Shown: positions 1 to 5,200 of the stretch, in pieces
Layout: each line of letters starts with the position of its first letter
Numbering within the stretch: position 1 is the stretch's first letter
NCBI GenBank assembly: GCA_900555585.1
Contig: USLT01000066.1
Coordinates: forward strand, 1-5,217
Direction: 5' to 3'
DNA from: an uncultured Collinsella sp.
GTDB taxonomy: Bacteria; Actinomycetota; Coriobacteriia; Coriobacteriales; Coriobacteriaceae
Length of the DNA: 5,217 bases
The notes under the pieces: generated by a model
Database searches by the model: none
The model's input: only the letters and a program-made list of their open reading frames with translations
Told to the model about the DNA's origin: nothing
Translations under genes and position numbers: made by a program

Positions 1-1486
1 CGAGCGCCATGGAGTAACCGGGGCCGACCCAGGCCACGTCGGTCTTCAGGGTGGTCACGCCACCGGTCTTGACCTCGGCGGAGAAGTCGCGCAGCAGCTG
101 CCACTCGGTTGCGGGATTGCTGTCCGGAGTCAGATACGACTGGGTCCACAGACCCGTCGCGACGCCCTTGCCGTTGGCATACTCGGTGAACTGGCGCAGG
201 TTCTCGACGTTGGCCTTGACCGCGTTCAGGCGCTCCTTGGAGCTTTCGCCGGTCTTGGGATCGACGCCGCCGGTCTTCTTGAAGCCGTTCTGACCGTAGC
301 CGGCGCCATAGCCGTCGTTGGCGAGGAAGTAGCCGAGCGGCATGTCATTGTCTGCGTAGTTGTCGAGGCGGTTGCGCGCGGAGAACTCCTCGGAGAAGGT
401 GACGCCCTCGGGAATCTTCTCCGCCTGCTCGGTGGGACCGGTGCCGTTAAGGGTCTCGACGACGGCGCCCTTGCCCATCTCGACGCCGGTGCCGCCCTTC
501 TCGTACTGGACGAGGCCGCCGTCCTCGCTTGCGGGGGTACCGCCCTTGATCTGCCACTTGTTATAGCCGGGCTTCGCCTCGGCGGACCACATGTCGCGGT
601 TCCACGCGTTGAGATGGCCGACGTAGAAGGCGTACTCGGGCAGCAGGACCGGGTTGCCCGTCACCTTGTAGTATGCGCGCAGGAGGTCCTGGGCGATGGG
701 CGCCGTGGACTCGCCCTTCGCGGCGTCCGCCACGAAGTAGTAGGCGTCGAGCTCTTTCTCGGCATGCGTCGCGACCGCCTGGGAGCCCTCGGTCTTGCCG
801 AAGTCGTAGACGCCGTCAGCGAAGGTGTTGCGCAGGACGCCGTAGCCCTCGCTCGACCAGTAGAACGGGTTGGGGGATGCGACGCCGCCGTCGACCCAGT
901 TGCTCTCGTTCTTGATGTTGATGGACTTGCCGGTATGGATGAAGCGGCCGTTCTGGGTGCCGCCGCCGAAGAAGTCCTCGCCATCGTGCTTGACGAGCTT
1001 CTGCACGGTCGACGAATCGAGGTCGAGGGGCTCGGCCTCCTCCATGACAACCTTGCCATCGAGCTTGACGCTCATCTTGGCGGTGGCCTTATCGAGCTCG
1101 ATTACCGTCTTGCCGTTCTCGGTGGTGATGACGAACTTGCCGTCGCGCTCGGCGACGTTGGCGGCGGGACGGGTGTACTTGTCCGACGTGTCGGGCTGCG
1201 CCTGGATCTTGGCGACGTGCTTGCTGTCGCGGGGCTTGGCATACGGGCTGAACTTACCGGACGGATCGATGTTGTAGCGGAAGATGCCGTCCTCGAGCAG
1301 GGTGATCCTGCCCTGAATATCACCCTCGAAGACGACGTTGACGACGTTCTTCTCCGCGGACGCGGACTTGACCCCCGTGAGCGGGGCGGCCGTCGCGGGC
1401 GTCGCTATGGCAAGCGACATGGCGGTCGCGGCGACGACCGCGGTGCCCTTCACCCAGCGCCTGCAAAGGTTCGATTGCTTTCGCAT
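1..1486 (-). CDS. Secreted GH31 glycoside hydrolase, probable alpha-N-acetylgalactosaminidase type (3' end outside window)
   Basis: The frame is open from ATG at 1486 to the window edge, giving 495 complete codons and no stop. Residues 1-33 form a Sec signal peptide: basic MRKQSNLCRRWVKG, a hydrophobic Ala/Val core, and an ATA-A cleavage site near residue 33. Residues ~45-275 look like the GH31 N-terminal mutarotase-like beta-sandwich, with the hallmark FFGGGTQNGRF at 172-182. The TIM barrel begins near LPEYAFYVGHLNAWNRD (282-298) and contains MPLGYFLANDGYGAGYG (382-398), GLWTQSYL (445-452) and LKTDVAWVGPGYS (480-492). Asp483 (bases 40-38) is the expected nucleophile; the acid/base residue is off the window. 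From memory, the NDGYGxGYG and TDVAWVG signatures match the alpha-GalNAcase branch of GH31 better than the alpha-glucosidase or alpha-xylosidase branches, so the family is fairly secure and the substrate is an inference. The enzyme is expected to be exported and to act on host O-glycans. The gene has a strong AGGAG site and follows a long regulatory region. Confidence 0.87.
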   Translation of the reverse strand, partial: MRKQSNLCRRWVKGTAVVAATAMSLAIATPATAAPLTGVKSASAEKNVVNVVFEGDIQGRITLLEDGIFRYNIDPSGKFSPYAKPRDSKHVAKIQAQPDTSDKYTRPAANVAERDGKFVITTENGKTVIELDKATAKMSVKLDGKVVMEEAEPLDLDSSTVQKLVKHDGEDFFGGGTQNGRFIHTGKSINIKNESNWVDGGVASPNPFYWSSEGYGVLRNTFADGVYDFGKTEGSQAVATHAEKELDAYYFVADAAKGESTAPIAQDLLRAYYKVTGNPVLLPEYAFYVGHLNAWNRDMWSAEAKPGYNKWQIKGGTPASEDGGLVQYEKGGTGVEMGKGAVVETLNGTGPTEQAEKIPEGVTFSEEFSARNRLDNYADNDMPLGYFLANDGYGAGYGQNGFKKTGGVDPKTGESSKERLNAVKANVENLRQFTEYANGKGVATGLWTQSYLTPDSNPATEWQLLRDFSAEVKTGGVTTLKTDVAWVGPGYSMAL

Positions 1487-1496
1487 TCGAGCTCCT
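1487..1496 (-). promoter_or_regulatory. Ribosome binding site of the GH31 gene
   Basis: AGGAG (1496-1492) lies five bases before the ATG at 1486-1484. A second GGAG-rich stretch (AAGGAGAG) lies just upstream at about 1506-1499. The ATG within that stretch (1509-1507) is out of frame with the GH31 protein, which supports 1486 as the start, and this start also gives a clean signal peptide. Confidence 0.8.
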
Positions 1497-1517
1497 CTCT
1501 CTCCTTCATTCGACCAT

Positions 1518-1531
1518 CTGGTAGGTACCAG
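1518..1531. promoter_or_regulatory. Palindrome CTGGTA-GG-TACCAG, candidate operator near the GH31 start
   Basis: Perfect 6-bp arms CTGGTA (1518-1523) and TACCAG (1526-1531) are separated by GG. The site lies 32 bases before the GH31 ATG, next to the ribosome binding site. The same hexamers recur at 1682-1702 and 1775-1780, which argues for a protein-binding site rather than chance. With only two central bases it is a poor RNA hairpin, so DNA binding is the likelier role. A degenerate copy, TCCAGT, follows at 1535-1540. Confidence 0.45.
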
Positions 1532-1628
1532 TAATCCAGTCGAGACAATCGATGAGAGAATAGCCGTCGCGCCCCCTTGTGCGCTCCACACGGTCGTGAA
1601 AGGTTCCTGATAAGCCGTAAACGGACGG

Positions 1629-1650
1629 TTGTTATTGATATCTAATACAA
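1629..1650. promoter_or_regulatory. 22-base imperfect dyad with GATATC core, candidate operator
   Basis: The outer ends are TTGT (1629-1632) and ACAA (1647-1650), and the centre is the palindrome GATATC (1637-1642). Eight of the eleven base pairs across the dyad axis match. It sits in the AT-rich part of the intergenic region, where a regulator site for the GH31 promoter would be expected. Its sequence is unrelated to the CTGGTA/TACCAG repeats, so if real it would serve a second regulator. No family can be assigned. Confidence 0.35.
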
Positions 1651-1670
1651 CCTAGCAGCGCTTTTATTGG

Positions 1671-1679
1671 TGTATACCA
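1671..1679 (-). promoter_or_regulatory. Possible extended -10 element (TG-G-TATACA) for the GH31 gene
   Basis: The minus strand reads TG, one base, then TATACA (1676-1671), matching the extended -10 layout with four of six -10 consensus bases. No convincing -35 hexamer lies 16-18 bases upstream, so the promoter would be weak or activator-dependent. It would give a leader of roughly 175 bases. It touches the CTGGTA/TACCAG cluster at 1675-1702. This is tentative. Confidence 0.25.
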
Positions 1680-1702
1680 CATACCAGCTGGGTTAACTGG
1701 TA
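1675..1702. promoter_or_regulatory. Cluster of TACCAG/CTGGTA half-sites, candidate regulator-binding region
   Basis: TACCAG (1682-1687) and CTGGTA (1697-1702) form an inverted pair 9 bases apart; with flanking bases the arms are ATACCAG and CTGGTAT. A one-mismatch copy, TACCAC (1675-1680), lies directly beside the first arm. The cluster overlaps the possible -10 element. The adjacent small wHTH gene is the obvious candidate for the protein that binds here, but that link is inferred from proximity only. Confidence 0.45.
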
Positions 1703-1781
1703 TTAGTTGGCAAGCACGCAAGCCCTTGCCGTAAAACAAGGAGCGCATGCGGTTCGGACGCCGCATGCGCTCAACTGGTAT
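1695..1781. repeat. Two exact copies of the 9-mer AACTGGTAT, 78 bases apart
   Basis: AACTGGTAT occurs at 1695-1703 and 1773-1781 in the same orientation. The second copy starts at the base of the terminator hairpin (1741-1772). Together with the palindrome at 1518-1531 they bring the total to five CTGGTA/TACCAG hexamers in the 333-base intergenic region. By eye I found only one other copy in the window, at 3719-3724 inside the adhesin gene. Confidence 0.6.
1732..1772 (-). terminator. Intrinsic terminator after the wHTH gene
   Basis: A perfect 12-bp stem (GAGCGCATGCGG at 1741-1752 with CCGCATGCGCTC at 1761-1772) encloses an 8-base loop. On the minus strand it is followed by CTTGTTTTA, a reasonable U-tract. 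It lies 47 bases past the wHTH stop codon and ahead of the presumed GH31 promoter, so it should separate the two transcription units. The plus-strand side has no comparable T-run next to the stem. Confidence 0.85.
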
Positions 1782-1819
1782 CACTTTTCAATCACGTCCG
1801 ACATGGGATGCGGACCGGG

Positions 1820-2152
1820 TCAGAGGGCGGCACCGTCCCGCTCGATGCGGTAGAGCCTGACCACCTCGAGGCCGAGCGCCGTCGCCCGGTACGAGTTCGC
1901 CACCTGGGCGCCGTTATCCAAGTGCTCGGTCCTCACCTCGAGGAGACCGCTGTCGACGAGGTATAGGCACGAGCGCACCGTGGTGGGCGTCGAGCAGCCA
2001 AGATGCTCGCGCATCTCCTTGCGACTCAGGTCCACGAACTCGCAGCCGATCCGGTGCTGCCCGCGCGATCGCTCGACGACGAGCTCGAGCAGGCGGCATT
2101 CGGTCTCGTTGACCTTGAGCCCCTCGATTCCAAGCCTAACCCTCTTTGCCAT
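1820..2152 (-). CDS. Small winged helix-turn-helix DNA-binding protein (probable transcriptional regulator)
   Basis: This is a complete gene of 110 residues, from ATG at 2152 to TGA at 1822-1820. Residues ~14-30 form an amphipathic helix (ETECRLLELVVERSRG). The helix-turn-helix is LSRKEMREHLGCSTPTTVRS (42-61) and continues as CLYLVDSGLLEV; the wing carries the typical N-S-Y-R motif (86-89), followed by TALGLEVVRLYRIER. This resembles short MarR/DnaD-like winged-helix domains in which a polar helix (STPTTVRS) reads the DNA. There is no ligand-binding, phosphoacceptor or membrane segment, so it is a bare DNA-binding domain, probably dimeric. It lies between a surface adhesin gene and a GH31 gene, all on one strand, with a terminator on each side. 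AGGAG seven bases upstream supports the start. The family type is fairly sure; the specific role is unknown, and control of the neighbouring surface genes is an inference. Confidence 0.85.
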   Translation of the reverse strand: MAKRVRLGIEGLKVNETECRLLELVVERSRGQHRIGCEFVDLSRKEMREHLGCSTPTTVRSCLYLVDSGLLEVRTEHLDNGAQVANSYRATALGLEVVRLYRIERDGAAL

Positions 2153-2158
2153 GCTGTT

Positions 2159-2164
2159 ACTCCT
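2159..2164 (-). promoter_or_regulatory. Ribosome binding site of the wHTH gene, abutting the upstream terminator
   Basis: AGGAGT (2164-2159) has seven bases between its AGGAG core and the ATG at 2152. It begins directly after the terminator's U-tract (TTGTTTCT, ending at 2165). A transcript ended by the terminator would stop just before this site, so translation of the wHTH gene needs read-through or a promoter hidden in the hairpin. Confidence 0.8.
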
Positions 2165-2198
2165 AGAAACAAGCTGGGGCCCGACGGGAGCCCCAGCT
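2165..2198 (-). terminator. Intrinsic terminator directly after the adhesin gene
   Basis: On the minus strand a 9-bp GC-rich stem (AGCTGGGGC at 2198-2190 with GCCCCAGCT at 2180-2172) encloses a 9-base loop and is followed by TGTTTCT. It begins eight bases after the adhesin stop codon TAA (2209-2207). The U-tract is interrupted (TTGTTTCT including the last stem base), so partial read-through into the wHTH gene is plausible. Both terminators in the window continue into a shared CTTGTTT sequence. Confidence 0.8.
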
Positions 2199-2206
2199 GA
2201 AAACCG

Positions 2207-5200
2207 TTACCTGCTCTTGCGTCGGAAGCCGATTCCGACTGCAATCACGACCGCACCCAAGGCGGCTACGACTCCAACCGCGGCGACGGCGTTGTCGCCG
2301 GTCTGGACCAGACCATCCTGCGGCCTTCCTCCGGAAGCGCCCGTATCGGGCTTGGGGTCCGCGGGCTTCGCGTAGGCGTTCCTAAAGACCGGCGCGCCCG
2401 ACGGCCCCTCCTTCCACTCGACCGCGAGGCTACCGGTGCCCGGATCGGTCACCACGACTTGGTACGTATACTCCGTCTCGTCGTACGTCACGCCCGTTGC
2501 GGAACCCTTGACCTCGCGGATCGTGTAGTCGTGCTCGCCGGGCTCGTCGTAGGAGACCTCGTCGAAGTAGATCCATGCGGTACCGGTGGCATCGGGAGCC
2601 TCGTTCTTGGCGATATCGATCACCTTGCCGTCCTCGAGGAGCTCGAAGGCGAACTCGCCCTCGACGATGTCGCGGCCGCTCAGCAGCTTGCTCGCGGCGA
2701 AGGACAGCGAGGTGCCCTTGGCCTTGTAGCTGTTGGCGAAGCTGATCTGGGATCCCTCGAGCGGCTTGCCGTCCGCAGTCGCGCTCCACGCGACCGCGAG
2801 CGTGCCGTCGCCGTTGTCGGTGACGGTCGCCGTGATGCCGTAGACGGTCTCATCGTAGGTGATGCCGCCGAGGTCGCCGGGGACCTCCACCAGGCCGTAC
2901 TCGTACGTGCCGGGCTCCGTGAAGCTGATCGCCGGGAAGGCGACGGAACCGGTGGCGTCGTTGGCCGCGGTGACGACCGCGGGCATGCCCTCGGCCTGGG
3001 AGACGAGCGCGAACTCGAACTCGCCCTCGCGCAGGTCGCGGCCTTCGAGCGTCTTGGTGATGGTGAAGCCGCCCTTACCCGTCGGCGTGCTATCGACGGG
3101 GTCCACGCTGTAGGTGTTGGTGAAGGTAAAGTCCGTCGCATCGGACTCCGCCCGCTTGTCGACGGAGAGCGTGCCGTCGCCGTTGTCGGTCACCGTGACC
3201 GTGATGGTCCTGGTGTCGACGGGGTCGTTGGTCACGCCGGCGACGCTACCGGTCTCGCTGATCTTGTAGGTGAACTCCTTGGTGCGGACCTCGGAGGTCG
3301 CCATGGGCTCGTCCTCGGCGGCGGCGGGCTGCTCGCCCTCGGTCGCCTCGGGGGCCGCCTCGGCGGGGGCGCCGAAGACGTTCTCCATGGTGTAGGTGAT
3401 GTCGCCGAAGGAGATGTCGCCGGAGGCGCCGTTGGTCACCTCGGTCACCTTGGGCATCGGGGCTCCCTCGGATCCGTTGTACTTGCCCGCGATATCGGGC
3501 CTGTTGTTACCGGACTCGACCCTGAGGACCTTGGTGCCGCTGAAGGCGAGCGTGCGCGTACCGCCCTCGCCGGCGCCATAGGCGTTTCTGAAGACCATGC
3601 CGCCCTCGGGATAGGTGACGGCGGCGTCGAGCTCGCCGGTGTGCGTGTCGCTCACCGTGACGGTGATGGCCTGCGTGTCCTGCTCGGGCACGACGCCGTC
3701 GCCCTCGCTGACGTTGTACTGGTAGGTGTAGACGTCCTCGTCAGCACCGCGGACGACCGAGGCGAGGCCGGCGGCCACATCGCGGTTGAGCTGCTCGGTG
3801 GTATACGTGATGCCGCTGAAGGCGATCGTGCCCTCGGCGTCGTTGGTGCCGGTGGCCACGACCTTGGTAGCGTCCTCTGCGTTGGTCACCTTGAACTCGA
3901 ACTCACCCGCGACCAGCGGACGGCCCGTGAGCACCTTGGTGCCCCTGAGCCCCACGATGCCGTCGCCGCCGACCGTGATGGAGCCGGCCTCGTAGGCGTT
4001 GCGGAACGGGACGCTCAAGGGAGCGCGCTCGGTGTCGGCACTCGTCCAGACGACCGGCTCGGCCTCGCCGAGCTTGGCCTCGACCCTGAGGGTGCCGTCG
4101 CCGTTGTCGTAGACGGAGATCGCGAGGTCGTGGACCGTGGAGTCGTTCGTGTAGCCGGCTCCGCCGCCCTTGCTCTCGTTGATCCTGAAGGTGAAGGTCT
4201 TGTCGGCGTCGTCCAGACCGAACTTCAGACCCGTCGCGAACCTGGTGGTGGCGATCGCCGTGTTGGCGTCGCCGGCGCCGAGGTCGCCCGCGGTGGTATC
4301 GATGGTCCGAGGCTTGCCGAACTTCGCCTTGGCGTCATCGTTGACGGGATCCATGGTGAACTGGAAGTCGCCTGCGGCGATCGGACGGCCGGTCAGGGTC
4401 TTTACGACCTGGATGCCGCCCTTGGCTATGGCGTCGTCGACGACGACCTCGCTGGTCTTATACGTATTGGTGAAGACGGCGCCTTCGAGCTTGTAGGCTG
4501 CGGAGAGGACGCCGTTGCCCTCGTCGGTGATGGTCACGGTCAGGGTCGCCGCGTGCCCGTCATAGGTCACCCCGGGGATATCCCCCTTGACCTCGGTCAC
4601 CTTGTAGGCGAAGTCCTTGCTGCGACGGCCGTGCTCGTCGGGTTGGACGCCCGCGATGTCGCCGAAGCCGAAGTCGATGGCGCCGAAACCGAATTTGACC
4701 TCGTCGCCGTTCTTGGCGTCCGGAGCGGTCAGCTCGACCTTGGAGGTCTTGGGCGCGGGCGCGCCATCCTGGGCCTCGATGTTGAAGATGAAGGTATCCC
4801 CCGCCTTCCAATCGCGGCCGACGAGCTTCTTGCTGAAGCGCCCGTCCGTGTTGACCGGCTTACCGACCGGCAGCGCGGCGGTATAGGCGTTGGTAAAGGT
4901 CGCGATGGCGCCCTGGTCGGTGATGGTGCCGGCGGCGCCCTCGGACGTCGTGGTGTAGCCCGCGGCAGCCGCCTCGACGACCTCATAGGTCGCGCCGACG
5001 GGCAGGCCGCTGATCATGACGGACTGGCCGTGCTTCAAGTAGACGGCTTCGCCGGAGAACAGCTCGCCGGATTCGGCACCACCAAGGCCCTTGAAGTCAT
5101 AGGCACCGTTGAGTTTCTGACCTGCAGCATCCTTCAGGGTGACCCTGAACTCGAACGACTTGTTTGCATCGACGACGCCGGACTGACCGCCATCGATGAC

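Larger units (their letters stand above)
1487..1819 (-). other. 333-base intergenic regulatory region upstream of the GH31 gene
   Basis: No gene is visible here on either strand. Reading in the GH31 direction, it holds the tail after the wHTH stop codon, a 12-bp-stem terminator (1772-1732), a weak GGCAAG/CTTGCC hairpin (1730-1709), an AT-rich core (about 1720-1620) likely to hold the GH31 promoter, a 22-base dyad (1650-1629), and about 130 bases of GC-richer leader ending at the ribosome binding site. Five CTGGTA/TACCAG hexamers are scattered through it. The AT-rich core contrasts sharply with the GC-rich coding sequence on both sides. Confidence 0.75.

Noticed and set aside
1..1486. Frameshift or pseudogene in the GH31 gene
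   Set aside because: The 495 visible codons are continuous with GH31 signatures in the right order; the missing end is only the window edge.
614..1534. Long plus-strand open frame (about 306 codons) opposite the GH31 gene
   Set aside because: Its translation is low-complexity Val/Leu/Gly/Asp sequence typical of the reverse of GC-rich codons, with no recognisable domain. The minus strand here has a clear GH31 protein with signal peptide and ribosome binding site.
1708..1713. TTGCCA on the minus strand as a -35 box for the GH31 gene
   Set aside because: No acceptable -10 hexamer lies 16-18 bases downstream; the positions read CAGCTG or AGCTGG.
1709..1730. GGCAAG/CTTGCC hairpin as a third terminator or riboswitch piece
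   Set aside because: The stem is only 6 bp with a 10-base loop and no following U-tract; no riboswitch-like conserved core is visible.
1820..2244. Other open frames overlapping the wHTH gene on both strands
   Set aside because: They are Arg/Ser/Pro-rich shadow translations with no supporting ribosome binding site or domain; the wHTH frame has both.
2372..4843. Recently amplified identical DNA repeats
   Set aside because: The domains are clearly repeated at the protein level but diverged in DNA apart from short turn-encoding segments, so there is no sign of a recent expansion.
5036..5038. TTG at 5038-5036 as start of the adhesin gene
   Set aside because: The frame stays open upstream to the window edge, and the 59 extra residues complete a DUF7601-like domain (FEFRVTLKD and so on). 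The TTG is an internal Leu codon.
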